From positions 42,957 through 106,956 of the forward strand of contig NZ_JAPDDP010000021.1 in assembly GCF_027587195.1 (NCBI RefSeq): a stretch of 64,000 nt of DNA. Reading direction: 5' to 3'. Below are positions 16,952 through 25,288 of the stretch, in pieces (the stretch's first letter is position 1; each line of letters opens with the position of its first letter). The notes beneath the pieces are model-generated. The model searched no databases, was not told the DNA's origin, and worked only from the letters and a program-made list of their open reading frames with translations. Origin of the DNA: Solirubrobacter phytolaccae (lineage in GTDB: Bacteria > Actinomycetota > Thermoleophilia > Solirubrobacterales > Solirubrobacteraceae). Both the position numbers and the translations under genes were made by a program.

Positions 16952-17946
16952 CAGGCCGCCAGGCCCTGCGGAACGAAGCGCTCGCTCCAGGCACGAATGG
17001 CGAACCGGTCGGTCATCCCTGCCAAGTAGTCGATCACACGGTCCGGCATCTCCCCCGGCGGCAGCTCGTCCGGGTGCTCGCAGTACCAGTCGAAGAGTCC
17101 GCGCAGCACCCGCTCGACCCGAGCGGCCTGCGCGCGCTGGGTCGGCCCGAGGTACACGCGCTCGAACATGAACGAGCGCAGGGCGTACATCGCGCGCCCG
17201 ATCTCCTCCCCCTGCGCGATGTCCCCCGCGGCCTCCGAGTGCTCGACGAGGTCGTTGACGAGCGTGTCGATCCGCGCCGGGCCGGTCGGGCCGAGGATGG
17301 CGATCTCGCGCGCGGGCAGGTCCTCCACCGCCAGCACGCCCGCTCGCAGCGCGTCGTCGATGTCGTGGTTGATGTACGCGATCCGGTCCACGAGCCGGAC
17401 GATCTTGCCCTCGAGCGTGGCGGGCTCGCCGGCGCCGGACGAGTGGCGCAGGATCCCATCCCGCACCGGATCGGTCAGGTTGAGGTCCTCGAGCACGTCC
17501 ACGACCCGCAGCGAGTGCTCATTGTGGCGGAACCCGCGGCCGAAGCGCTCACGCCCGGCGCGGTCCAGCACGTCCTCCCCGATGTGCCCGAACGGCGGAT
17601 GCCCGACGTCGTGCCCGAGCCCGATCGCCTCCGTCAAGTCCTCGTTGAGCCGCAGCGCCCGCGCGACGGTGCGGCTGATGCCCGTGACCTCAAGCGTGTG
17701 CGTGAGCCGCGTGCGGAAGTGATCGCCCTCGGGCGAGACGAACACCTGCGTCTTGTGCTTGAGCCGGCGGAACGGCTTGGAGTGCACGATCCGGTCGCGG
17801 TCGCGCTGGAACGGCGTGCGCACCCCGCTGTCTTCCTCCTCGCGCCGGCGCCGCGCCGGATACGACAACGTGGCCAGTGGCGACAGCCACGCGGCCTCCC
17901 GAGCCTGCTGGGCGGAGGCGAAGTCGCTGACGGTCGGGGCGCTCAC
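16951..17946 (-). CDS. dgt: Deoxyguanosinetriphosphate triphosphohydrolase-like HD protein
   Basis: A 331-residue HD-superfamily dNTPase. Motifs: SKPFRRLKHKTQVF (allosteric/nucleotide contact), HTLEVTGISRTVARAL for the first His, GLGHDVGHPPFGHIGE for the HD pair, and RLVDRIAYINHDIDDAL for the final Asp. Such enzymes cut dNTPs to nucleoside and tripolyphosphate and control the dNTP pool, which fits its place just before primase. GTG start at 17946. It is 69 bases downstream of ppdK and overlaps dnaG by one base. Confidence 0.95.
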   Translation of the reverse strand: MSAPTVSDFASAQQAREAAWLSPLATLSYPARRRREEEDSGVRTPFQRDRDRIVHSKPFRRLKHKTQVFVSPEGDHFRTRLTHTLEVTGISRTVARALRLNEDLTEAIGLGHDVGHPPFGHIGEDVLDRAGRERFGRGFRHNEHSLRVVDVLEDLNLTDPVRDGILRHSSGAGEPATLEGKIVRLVDRIAYINHDIDDALRAGVLAVEDLPAREIAILGPTGPARIDTLVNDLVEHSEAAGDIAQGEEIGRAMYALRSFMFERVYLGPTQRAQAARVERVLRGLFDWYCEHPDELPPGEMPDRVIDYLAGMTDRFAIRAWSERFVPQGLAA

Positions 17947-18015
17947 GCCTCCATTCTGACCGGCTCCGTGGATGGCACCGGACGATTGCGCAAAGTCGGC
18001 ACGAACTCTTTGCGA

Positions 18016-20694
18016 TTACGCGTCAGCCCATGACCGATCGTTGGCATGGATGATCGCCGCCTGCGCGGCCGCCACCCGCGCGATCGGGACGCGGAACGGC
18101 GAGCACGAGACGTAGTCGAGCCCCGCCATGTGGAAGAACTCGATCGAATCGGGATCGCCCCCGTGCTCGCCGCAGATGCCGAGCTTGAGGTCCGGCTTGG
18201 CCTCCCGCCCGACCCACGCCGCGAGCCGCACGAGCCAGCCGACGCCCGGCTTGTCGATCGTCTCGAACGGCGAGCGCTCGATGATCTTGCGCTCCATGTA
18301 GACCGGCACGAACTTGGACTCGACGTCGTCGCGGGAGAACCCGAGCGCCGTCTGAGTCAGGTCATTTGTGCCGAAAGAGAAGAAGTCTGCAAATTTTGCG
18401 ATGCGATCTGCAACAAAACACGCGCGGGGGAGCTCGATCATGGTCCCGACCGTGTAGTCCTCTCCCTCATGCAGCCCTTCGTCGTCTCCGACCCGGACCA
18501 CGAGCTCGCGCATGATCTCGAGCTCGTGCTCGTAGTCGACGAGCGGGATCATGATCTCGGGGTGCGGCGGCACGTCCATCGCCTTCGCCGCCCGCAGGAT
18601 GGCGTGGACCTGCATCTCGTAGATCTCGGGGTAGAGGATCCCGAGCCGGCACCCGCGCGTGCCCAGCATCGGGTTCTCCTCCGAGATGCGCTCGGTCGTC
18701 TCCAACAGCTCCTCGAGCTCGTCCAGATCGTCCGTGCACTCGATCCGCGCACGCTCCACCTGCGCCGCAAGGTCCGGCAGGTCCGGGAGGAACTCGTGCA
18801 GCGGCGGGTCCAGCAGCCGGATCGTCACCGGCAGGCCCTTCATCGCCGCGAAGAGCCCTTCGAAATCCTCCTGCTGCAGCGGCAGCAGCAGCGCGAGCGC
18901 GTCTTTGCGGGCCGAGCGCGTGTTGGCCATGATCATCCGCCGCATCTTCGGCTGGCGGTCCTCGGCCATGAACATGTGCTCGGTCCGGCACAGCCCGATG
19001 CCCTCCGCGCCCAGCTCGCGCGCCTTCTTCGCGTCGGCCGGCGTGTCGGCATTGGTCCGCACGCCAAGCCGGCGCGTGTCGTCGGCCCAGCCCAGCACGG
19101 TCTCGAAGGCCTTGAGGATCTCGTCGAAGGCCGGGTCCTCGGCCGGGTCCACGAGCGGCACGTCGTCGAGCGTGACCTCGCCGTTGGTGCCGTTGATGGC
19201 GATGAAGTCGCCTTCGGCGATCGTGCGGTCGCCGACGCGGATGCACTTGTCCTCGAGGCTGATCTTCAGCTCGGAGGCGGCCGTGACGCACGGCACGCCC
19301 ATGCCACGGGCGACGAGCGCGGCGTGGCTGGCCTTCCCGCCCAGGCTGGTGAGGATGCCCTTGGCGGCGTGGAAGCCGCCGACGTCGTTGGCGTTGGTGT
19401 CCGGGCGGACGAGCACGACGTCGCGGCCCTCGGCGGCGGCGTCGATCGCGTCGCGCGCCGTGAAGACGACCTCGCCCTTGGCGCCGCCGGGCGCGGCGGG
19501 CACGCCGGTGGTGATCACCTCGTAGTCCGCGTTGGGGTCGAACGTCTTCACCAGCAGGGCGGTCAGCATCTCCGCGTCGACGGTCATCAGGGCCTGGTCC
19601 CGCTCCAGGAGCCCTTCGTCGACGGCGTCGCGGGCGAAGCGCACCGCGGCCTGCGCCGGCCGCTTGGCGTCGCGCGTCTGGAGCATGTAGAGCTGCCCCT
19701 CCTCCACCGTGAACTCGGTGTCCTGCATGTCGCCGTAGTGCTGCTCGAGTGTGCGGAGGATGTCCATCAGCTGCGCGTAGGCGTCGGGCAGCCAGTCCTC
19801 CATCTCGGCGATGTCACGCGGTGTGCGGGCGCCGGAGACGACGTCCTCGCCCTGCGCGTTCGGCAGGAAGTCGCCGGACGGCTCGGGCGCGCCCGTCACC
19901 TCGTCGCGGCTGAACGCGACCCCGGAGCCCGACGTGTCGCCCTTGTTGCCGAAGACCATCTGCTGGACGTTGACCGCCGTGCCCCAGTCGTCGGGGATGC
20001 GGTTGATGCGGCGGTACTCCTTCGCGCGGTCGCCGGTCCAGGAGTCGAACACCGCGCGGATCGCGAGCCGCAGCTGCTCCTTCGGGTCCTGCGGGAAGTC
20101 CTCCTCGGTGTGCTCGGAGTAGAGCGTCTTGAAGCGCTCCGTCAGCTCCTTCAGCGCGGCCGTGTCGAGGTCGGTGTCCTCCTCCACCCCGCGGTCGGCC
20201 TTGACCTCCGCGATCGCCTGCTCGAACACCTCACCGTCGATGCCGCGGCTGACGTTGCCGAACATCTGCACGAAGCGGCGGTAGGAGTCCCACGCGAAGC
20301 GCTCGTTGTCGGTGGCCTTCGCGAGCCCTTCCACCGACGTGTCGTTCATGCCCAGGTTCAGGACCGTGTCCAGCATCCCGGGCATGGACTCGCGGGCGCC
20401 GGAGCGGACGGAGACGAGCAGCGGATCGTCGTCGTCGCCGAGCTGCTTGCCGGTGTGCTCCTGCAGGCGCTCGAGCGCCGCGGCGACCTGGTCGGCCATC
20501 CCGGCGGGCTCGTCCTGGCCGGCCTCCATGTAGGCGACGCACGCCTCGGTCGTGATCGTGAAGCCCGCCGGCACGCGGTCCGCGCCGAGCACGCGCGTCA
20601 TCTCGGCGACGTTCGCGCCCTTGCCGCCGAGCAGCTCCCGCATGTCCTTCGAGCCCTCGGCGAAGTCGTAGACCCACTGCTGCTCGTCGGCCAT
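18016..20694 (-). CDS. ppdK: Pyruvate, phosphate dikinase
   Basis: An 892-residue three-domain enzyme. The N-terminal ATP-grasp domain starts at MADEQQWVYDFAEGSKDMRE with GGKGANVAEM and SGARESMPGMLDTVLNLG. The swivelling domain has the phosphorylated His in LTSLGGKASHAALVARG (about residue 451). The C-terminal TIM barrel has GIGLCRTEHMF, GTRGCRLG, SFGTNDLTQ and the catalytic Cys in GICGEHGGDP (about 835). It interconverts pyruvate, ATP and phosphate with PEP, AMP and PPi, so it may serve gluconeogenesis or PPi-linked glycolysis. A 60-base AT-rich patch (18361-18420) encodes the conserved segment before SFGTNDL. First gene of the dgt-dnaG operon. Confidence 0.97.
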   Translation of the reverse strand: MADEQQWVYDFAEGSKDMRELLGGKGANVAEMTRVLGADRVPAGFTITTEACVAYMEAGQDEPAGMADQVAAALERLQEHTGKQLGDDDDPLLVSVRSGARESMPGMLDTVLNLGMNDTSVEGLAKATDNERFAWDSYRRFVQMFGNVSRGIDGEVFEQAIAEVKADRGVEEDTDLDTAALKELTERFKTLYSEHTEEDFPQDPKEQLRLAIRAVFDSWTGDRAKEYRRINRIPDDWGTAVNVQQMVFGNKGDTSGSGVAFSRDEVTGAPEPSGDFLPNAQGEDVVSGARTPRDIAEMEDWLPDAYAQLMDILRTLEQHYGDMQDTEFTVEEGQLYMLQTRDAKRPAQAAVRFARDAVDEGLLERDQALMTVDAEMLTALLVKTFDPNADYEVITTGVPAAPGGAKGEVVFTARDAIDAAAEGRDVVLVRPDTNANDVGGFHAAKGILTSLGGKASHAALVARGMGVPCVTAASELKISLEDKCIRVGDRTIAEGDFIAINGTNGEVTLDDVPLVDPAEDPAFDEILKAFETVLGWADDTRRLGVRTNADTPADAKKARELGAEGIGLCRTEHMFMAEDRQPKMRRMIMANTRSARKDALALLLPLQQEDFEGLFAAMKGLPVTIRLLDPPLHEFLPDLPDLAAQVERARIECTDDLDELEELLETTERISEENPMLGTRGCRLGILYPEIYEMQVHAILRAAKAMDVPPHPEIMIPLVDYEHELEIMRELVVRVGDDEGLHEGEDYTVGTMIELPRACFVADRIAKFADFFSFGTNDLTQTALGFSRDDVESKFVPVYMERKIIERSPFETIDKPGVGWLVRLAAWVGREAKPDLKLGICGEHGGDPDSIEFFHMAGLDYVSCSPFRVPIARVAAAQAAIIHANDRSWADA

Positions 20695-20697
20695 GGC

Positions 20698-21090
20698 TCA
20701 GAACACCCGCTGTTTCTGGACGGAGACGGTGAACCCGTGCTTGGAGCGCAGGCTCTTGCACGTGATGCCGGACTCGCGCGATGTGCACTTCAGGCGCCCG
20801 AAGGTCGTGCTCTTGCCGTAGGCCAGCACTTTGGCCTTCGGGTCGAACACGGTGTCGGTGATCTTGATCCGCTTGCCCTTGCGGGTCTCGTCGAGCACCA
20901 TCGCCCGGTCGTTGCCGCCCTTCCACTCACACCGGACCTGGCGCGACACGTCCACATCGGAGTAGAACTGGCAGCCGAGGTTGCCGGAGGGCGAGCGGAA
21001 GGTCCGCACCGCCGCATCGGCGGCGGTGGGAACGGCAGTGGCGGCCACCCCGGTGGCCAGCAGGGCAAGCACAACACGGAACCGACTCAT
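20698..21090 (-). CDS. Secreted DUF6636-like protein
   Basis: A 130-residue exported protein. ATG at 21090 starts a clear signal peptide (about residues 1-26, ending ADAA). The mature part starts RTFRSPSGNLGCQFYSD and has four cysteines (GCQF, VRCEW, LKCTS, ITCKS), consistent with two disulfides. The F-R-S-P-S-G-N-x-G-C block is the mark of DUF6636. Role unknown. It is 3 bases upstream of ppdK, so it may share its transcript, which is odd for an exported protein. Confidence 0.85.
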   Translation of the reverse strand: MSRFRVVLALLATGVAATAVPTAADAAVRTFRSPSGNLGCQFYSDVDVSRQVRCEWKGGNDRAMVLDETRKGKRIKITDTVFDPKAKVLAYGKSTTFGRLKCTSRESGITCKSLRSKHGFTVSVQKQRVF

Positions 21091-21168
21091 CGGCGCGGAG
21101 CCTATATGGCAAGGCCGGACAAACGTGCCAGCGGGCACGCGTGTTCGCACATGCCGCGAATGTGGGCC

Positions 21169-21375
21169 CTAGTGCTCGGTGAGGTCGGCGAGGGTGAGGA
21201 CGCCGCCGCCGATGCCCCACCCGCCGTCGGTCACCTCCTCGACGAGGACCATCGTGTTCGCGCGTGCGCGGTCGCCGTACAGATCCGCGTACAGGTCGGT
21301 GACGCGGGTGACGATCGTGTGCTTCTGCTCGGCCGTGAGCGTGCCGGCCGGCACCTTGAAGTTCGCGAAGGGCAT
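21169..21375 (-). CDS. 4-oxalocrotonate tautomerase-family protein
   Basis: A 68-residue tautomerase-fold protein. Pro2 (MPFANFKVPAG) would become the N-terminal catalytic proline after Met removal, and LTAEQKHTIVTRVTDL is the typical first helix. The C-terminal GWGIGGG loop is also familiar. Family members tautomerise or dehalogenate small unsaturated acids; the substrate is unknown. It is the distal gene of a unit with two SDR dehydrogenases (15-base gap). Confidence 0.9.
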   Translation of the reverse strand: MPFANFKVPAGTLTAEQKHTIVTRVTDLYADLYGDRARANTMVLVEEVTDGGWGIGGGVLTLADLTEH

Positions 21376-21390
21376 GATCGGTGCTCCTGT

Positions 21391-22257
21391 CTACAGCGCT
21401 GCGTTGGCGGGGAGGAGATCGGCGATTCCGGCGCGGCGGAAGAACTCGACCCGGAGGCGGTCGGCGACGGCCGAGACGACCTCGCTGCCGTCGCGAGTCG
21501 GGTCCACGTGCGTGCGCAGGGGCCGCTCGCCGGAGGGCAGGTCGACGACGCGTGCGATCTCCTCCGCGACCGCACCGGGATCGGCGTCGCTGGGCGTCAG
21601 GCTCGCCAGTCGGGGCGCGAGCTCGTCCATGAAGCCCGCGTAGCGGGAGTCGTAGGCCGCCGCGCGCGGCGCGTCGGCGGGTGTGCCGGCGTGCGCGAAG
21701 TGGTTGGTCCCGGACGTGTAGGCGCCCGGGACGACGATCGTCGTGTCGATCCCGTAGCGGATCAGCTCGCCCGCGTAGCTGACCGCGAGCGCGTCCATGG
21801 CCGCCTTCGCCGCGAAGTACGGAGCCAGGAACGGAGGGCAGCCGCCGCGGGTGCTCGAGCTGCCGACCCAGACGAGCAGACCGCTGCCCTGCTCCCGCAG
21901 ACGCGGAAGGGCGGCGCGGTTCACCCGCTGGGTGCCGAGGACGTTCACGTCGTAGAGCTCGGCCAGCTGCTCCGGGAGGAACGCCTCGGCCGGCCCCATC
22001 ACCATGTGGCCGGCGTTGTGGACCACGGCGTCGAGGTGTCCGATCCCGTCGACGGCCGCGTCGACGGACGCCTGGTCGGTGACGTCGAGGTCGACTGCCC
22101 GCAGGTCGCCGGGCTCGTCCGCCAGCGCGGCCGCGGCGGACGCGTTGCGGCCCTGGAGATCACGCATGCCCGCGACGACGGTGTGCCCGCGTGCGGCCAG
22201 CGCGCGCACGGTCAGGGCGCCGAACCCGCTCGACGCGCCGGTGACGAGGATGTCCAT
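21391..22257 (-). CDS. SDR-family oxidoreductase
   Basis: A 288-residue short-chain dehydrogenase. The cofactor loop is ILVTGASSGFGALTV (T-G-x3-G-x-G), the Asp of VDLDVTD marks the adenine site, HNAGHMV is the NAG motif, SSSTRG carries the catalytic Ser, and YFAAKAAMDAL the Y-x3-K pair. ATG at 22257 shares one base with the stop of the upstream SDR. Together with the other SDR, the tautomerase and the divergent LysR it probably forms one inducible catabolic or detoxification unit. Confidence 0.93.
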   Translation of the reverse strand: MDILVTGASSGFGALTVRALAARGHTVVAGMRDLQGRNASAAAALADEPGDLRAVDLDVTDQASVDAAVDGIGHLDAVVHNAGHMVMGPAEAFLPEQLAELYDVNVLGTQRVNRAALPRLREQGSGLLVWVGSSSTRGGCPPFLAPYFAAKAAMDALAVSYAGELIRYGIDTTIVVPGAYTSGTNHFAHAGTPADAPRAAAYDSRYAGFMDELAPRLASLTPSDADPGAVAEEIARVVDLPSGERPLRTHVDPTRDGSEVVSAVADRLRVEFFRRAGIADLLPANAAL

Positions 22258-23006
22258 CAGACGATCCCGCCGTTGGCGCGGACGACCTGGCCGTTGACCC
22301 AATGACCCTCAGGGCTTGCCAGGAACGCGACGACGCCGGCGATGTCCTCGGGCTTGCCCAGGCGCTCGAGCGGCGGCTGCTTCGCGAGCCGGTCGATCGT
22401 CTCCTCGTCCTTGCCGTCGAGGAACAGCGCCGTGGCGGTGGGCCCGGGCGCGACCGTGTTGGCCGTCACGTCGCGGCCGCGCAGCTCGCGCGCCAGCACG
22501 AGGGTCATCGCCTCGACGGCGCCCTTGCTGGCGGCGTACGCGGCGTAGCCTGGGAACGCGAGCGCGATCACGGAGCTCGAGAACGTGATCAGCGCGCCGC
22601 CTTCACGCAGCCGCCGCACCGCCTGCTGCGCGATGACGAAGCTGCCGCGGATGTTCGTGCGGTGCAGCGCGTCCAGCTCGTCGAGGTCGAGCTCGGCGAC
22701 GGGCGAGAGCGTCATCCGGCCGGCGGCGTGGACGACGACGTCCACTCCGCCGAACGTCGTCTCGGCCGCGTCGAACAGCGCGGCGACGGCGGTCTCGTCG
22801 GCGACGTCGGCCTGGACGGCGATCGCGTCGCCCGCCTCGCGGGCGGCGGCCTCGGCCTCGTCGGCGTTGCCGGCGTAGCCGACGACCACCTTGTAGCCGT
22901 CGGCGGCGAGCCGGGAGACGACGGCTCGGCCGATGCCGCGGGAGCCGCCGGTGACGATCGCGACGCGGGCAGGGGCCGACGCGCCGGTGGGGACGGAAGG
23001 AGTCAT
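22257..23006 (-). CDS. SDR-family oxidoreductase (3-oxoacyl reductase-like)
   Basis: A 249-residue classical SDR: VAIVTGGSRGIGRAVVSRLA for the nucleotide loop, VVHAAGRM for the NAG motif, ITFSSSVIA for Ser, YAAYAASKGAVEAM for Y-x3-K, and APGPTATALF after it. The end, WVNGQVVRANGGIV, is typical of FabG-like enzymes. ATG at 23006 gives MTPSVPTGASAPARVAIVTGG. First gene of the reverse unit; divergent from the LysR gene with 103 bases between the starts. Confidence 0.94.
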   Translation of the reverse strand: MTPSVPTGASAPARVAIVTGGSRGIGRAVVSRLAADGYKVVVGYAGNADEAEAAAREAGDAIAVQADVADETAVAALFDAAETTFGGVDVVVHAAGRMTLSPVAELDLDELDALHRTNIRGSFVIAQQAVRRLREGGALITFSSSVIALAFPGYAAYAASKGAVEAMTLVLARELRGRDVTANTVAPGPTATALFLDGKDEETIDRLAKQPPLERLGKPEDIAGVVAFLASPEGHWVNGQVVRANGGIV

Positions 23007-23054
23007 CTGGAACCTCGTGGTCGGAGGGAAGGACTGACTGCCATGATGCCCTCG

Positions 23055-23072
23055 TTGGCCCGGATTTCCCAA
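23055..23072. promoter_or_regulatory. Possible LysR-type binding site
   Basis: In the 103-base divergent gap, TTGG at 23055-23058 and CCAA at 23069-23072 form an interrupted dyad (TTGG-N10-CCAA), the kind of site LysR proteins bind between their own gene and a divergent target. Weak evidence: position and symmetry only. Confidence 0.35.
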
Positions 23073-23109
23073 CAACGCGTGGGTGTGAAGCTCCCACCGG
23101 CGGTGGTGA

Positions 23110-23964
23110 ATGCCTGAGCTGGCCCAGCTGCGCACGTTCGCGGCGGTCGCGGAGGCGCTGAGCTTCACGCGGGCGGCCGAGGAGCTCGGACTCAGCCAGC
23201 AGGCGGCGTCGAAGGCCGTGCGGGCGCTCGAGGAGGAGCTGGGGGTCGTGCTGCTGGAGCGGACCACGCGCGAGATGCGGCTCACACCCGCGGGCGCCAC
23301 GCTGCTCGCGTCGGCCCGCGATCTGCTGGCGCGGGCCGAAGTCGCCTTCGCGGAAGTGCGGGACATCGAAGCGGGCTTGTCGGGGACGATCCGGATCGGG
23401 GTCTCGCCGGCCATCGGCCTCACGGACCGGACCGACGCCGCCCGCACCCTGCGCGCGGACTCCGCCCGGGTCGCCGTAGCCTTCCACGAGGTCCGCCCCG
23501 GGCAGCTGCGCACGCTGCTGCGCGCCGGAGACATCGACATCGCGCTCACCCGGGCGCGCGGGCTCGAAGACGACACCATCAGCACGCAGGAGCTGCGCCC
23601 GTCGACGATGGTCTGCTGCCTGCCCGCCACGCACCGGCTCGCCGCGCAGGAGGCGGTCGCCCTGGCCGACCTCGCCGGCGAGCGCCTGCTCGTTCCCAGC
23701 CCGCCGGGGACGCCTTTCACCGACCTGCTGCTCGCGCGCGTGCCGGGTGCCGTGCCCGTCGAGGCGCGCATCACCGGGACGGGTGTGATCCTGACCGAGC
23801 TCGTCGCCGAGCACGCCGCCTACTTGATGCCCGAGGGCACCGCGATCCCACCGGGCGTCGTCTGCCTGCCGATCGAAGGCGGCTTCACGCTCCCGCTGTT
23901 CGTGCTCTGGCCCGTGGGACGTCCGTCACCCGCCGCACGCCGGCTCGTCGCGGCGCTCGGCTAA
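23110..23964 (+). CDS. LysR-family transcriptional regulator
   Basis: A 284-residue LysR protein. The N-terminal winged HTH reads ELAQLRTFAAVAEALSFTRAAEELGLSQQAASKAVRALEEELG (seen in parts), then a linker helix and a periplasmic-binding-type effector domain (about residues 90-284, starting SGTIRIGVSPAI). It is divergent from the two SDR genes and is their likely regulator. Its stop overlaps the convergent recO stop region by 4 bases. ATG start at 23110. Confidence 0.94.
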   Translation: MPELAQLRTFAAVAEALSFTRAAEELGLSQQAASKAVRALEEELGVVLLERTTREMRLTPAGATLLASARDLLARAEVAFAEVRDIEAGLSGTIRIGVSPAIGLTDRTDAARTLRADSARVAVAFHEVRPGQLRTLLRAGDIDIALTRARGLEDDTISTQELRPSTMVCCLPATHRLAAQEAVALADLAGERLLVPSPPGTPFTDLLLARVPGAVPVEARITGTGVILTELVAEHAAYLMPEGTAIPPGVVCLPIEGGFTLPLFVLWPVGRPSPAARRLVAALG

Positions 23965-24671
23965 CGCGCGCCCACCGGCCGTAGGCGCAGGTGCGCGTGG
24001 TGTTCCAGGGTGTCGGTGATCGCCCGCTCGGCCTGGGCGAGCGCGAGCGGTGGCGCGTCCGGCGTCTCGGCCAGTGGCCGCCCGAGCGCGGCGACCATGA
24101 ACGCGTGCGCCTCCTCGTCGAGCGGGAACGAGCTCGCCTCGCAGGCACCGCAGACCACGCCGCCGGCCGCGCCGGAGAACCCGACGAGGTGCTCGTTCTC
24201 CCCGCACGACGCGCAGCCCGCCAGGTGCGGTGCGAAGCCCGCGGCCAGGAGCAGCTTCAGCCGGAACGCGAGCGAGTTCGCGCGGCCCGCGCGCGCCGGC
24301 TCGCGGTCGAGCAGCGTGAGCTCGTTCGCGAGCAGGTGGTAGACGCCGGGGTTCGGCTCGCCGTCGTCGAAGATCCGTGCCACGGCCTCGCAGGCGCGGG
24401 CCGCGCCGTCCAGCGGGGCGAGCGCCTCGCGCAGCCGGTGATGGGCGGCGATCGTCTCCACCGAGGTGATCGTCATCAGGTCGCTCCGGCCCTGATAGAG
24501 CACGAGGTCCAGGCGGAAGTACGGCTCCAAGCGACCACCGAAGCGGGACTTCGCCTTGCGCACACCTTTCGCGATCACGCTCACTCGACCCCGCTCCGGG
24601 GTATACAGGTGGAGGATGCGGTCCGCTTCGCCGAAACGGATCGAGCGGAGGACGATTCCTTCGGTTTTTAC
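23961..24671 (-). CDS. recO: DNA repair protein RecO, start codon uncertain
   Basis: RecO binds single-stranded DNA and loads RecA with RecR. The C-terminal part has the zinc site CASCGENE...CGACEA (Cys pairs about 60 codons before the end). The first conventional start is GTG at 24584, giving MSVIAKGVRKAKSRFG, but that would remove the first strands of the OB fold. Upstream and in the same frame, 24585-24671 encodes KTEGIVLRSIRFGEADRILH and LYTPERGR, which is exactly the missing RecO N terminus. No ATG, GTG or TTG is in frame there; the codon where the start is expected is GTA (24671-24669), with ATA at 24683 also possible. Its 5' end faces the glutaredoxin promoter. Confidence 0.85.
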   Translation of the reverse strand, partial: VKTEGIVLRSIRFGEADRILHLYTPERGRVSVIAKGVRKAKSRFGGRLEPYFRLDLVLYQGRSDLMTITSVETIAAHHRLREALAPLDGAARACEAVARIFDDGEPNPGVYHLLANELTLLDREPARAGRANSLAFRLKLLLAAGFAPHLAGCASCGENEHLVGFSGAAGGVVCGACEASSFPLDEEAHAFMVAALGRPLAETPDAPPLALAQAERAITDTLEHHAHLRLRPVGAR

Positions 24672-24704
24672 CGATCCGGTTATCGCACTATACTTTCTGA
24701 AGCC

Positions 24705-24962
24705 ATGAGCCAGATCACCGTCTACACGACCGAGCCCTGCGGCTACTGCCGCGTCGCGAAGGCCCTCCTGGCCAAGCGCGGCGTCCCCTATGAGGAGATC
24801 AACCTCGCCAAGGACCCCGAGGGTCGTGCGGAGCTCGTGCGTCTGACGGGCATGATGACGTTCCCCCAGGTCGTAATCGACGGCGCGTCGATCGGCGGCT
24901 ATCAGGAGCTCGTCGCCTTCGACAAGGCCGGCAAGCTGTCGGAGTTCGTCCCCACCGCTTGA
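24705..24962 (+). CDS. Glutaredoxin
   Basis: An 85-residue glutaredoxin: ITVYTTEPCGYCRVAKALLAKRG places the redox pair as C-G-Y-C (the usual motif is C-P-Y-C), MTFPQVVIDG is the cis-proline loop, and IGGYQEL follows. It reduces disulfides or handles small Fe-S clusters; with glutathione rare in actinobacteria the electron donor may be another thiol. A TATACT box at 24689-24694, 11 bases before the ATG, suggests a promoter with a very short leader. The next gene starts inside its stop. Confidence 0.93.
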   Translation: MSQITVYTTEPCGYCRVAKALLAKRGVPYEEINLAKDPEGRAELVRLTGMMTFPQVVIDGASIGGYQELVAFDKAGKLSEFVPTA

Positions 24963-25288
24963 AACGGCTTGCCGGGCCCACCCGCGTCCTGCGTTCCGGC
25001 AACCCCGGCGCGCTGACCGTCGAGCTGCTCAACCGGCTGCTCGACGGCGAGGACGAGTACCTGCGTGACCCGCGCGAGCTGATGCTCACGCTCGCGCCGT
25101 ACCACCACTGCGCGCGCCGCCTCGGCGAGGAGCCGGGCGAGGTGTTCGACGTGGTGGCCGCGGGCGCGCCGCCCACGCTCCGCGACGCCGTGCGCACGTT
25201 CGGTCGCCGCGACGACATCGAGCCCGAGTCGTTCGGCTTCGCGATCGTCGAGACCGCCGAAGGCCCCGAGTACCTGCGGACTATTTGA
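24959..25288 (+). CDS. Unknown small protein coupled to glutaredoxin
   Basis: A 109-residue soluble protein of no family I recognise. TTG at 24959 overlaps the glutaredoxin stop (TTGA), so it is translationally coupled. It contains VELLNRLLDGEDEYLRDPRELMLTLAPYHHCARRLG, with a His-His-Cys cluster, and ends in a strand-rich segment EPESFGFAIVETAEGPEYLRTI. Coupling to glutaredoxin and the H-H-C cluster hint at a redox or metal link; this is inference. It overlaps the convergent mutM end by 8 bases. Confidence 0.75.
   Translation: MKRLAGPTRVLRSGNPGALTVELLNRLLDGEDEYLRDPRELMLTLAPYHHCARRLGEEPGEVFDVVAAGAPPTLRDAVRTFGRRDDIEPESFGFAIVETAEGPEYLRTI

Noticed and set aside
18046..22305. A 1419-codon forward open frame opposite ppdK and the SDR genes
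   Set aside because: It is antisense to four well-supported genes and has Arg/Asp/Leu/Val-rich composition with no family motif; long antisense frames are expected at this G+C.
24588..24602. Hairpin (ACCCCGCTCCGGGGT-like) as a terminator near recO
   Set aside because: It lies within the in-frame N-terminal coding part of recO, so it is more likely a consequence of codon content.
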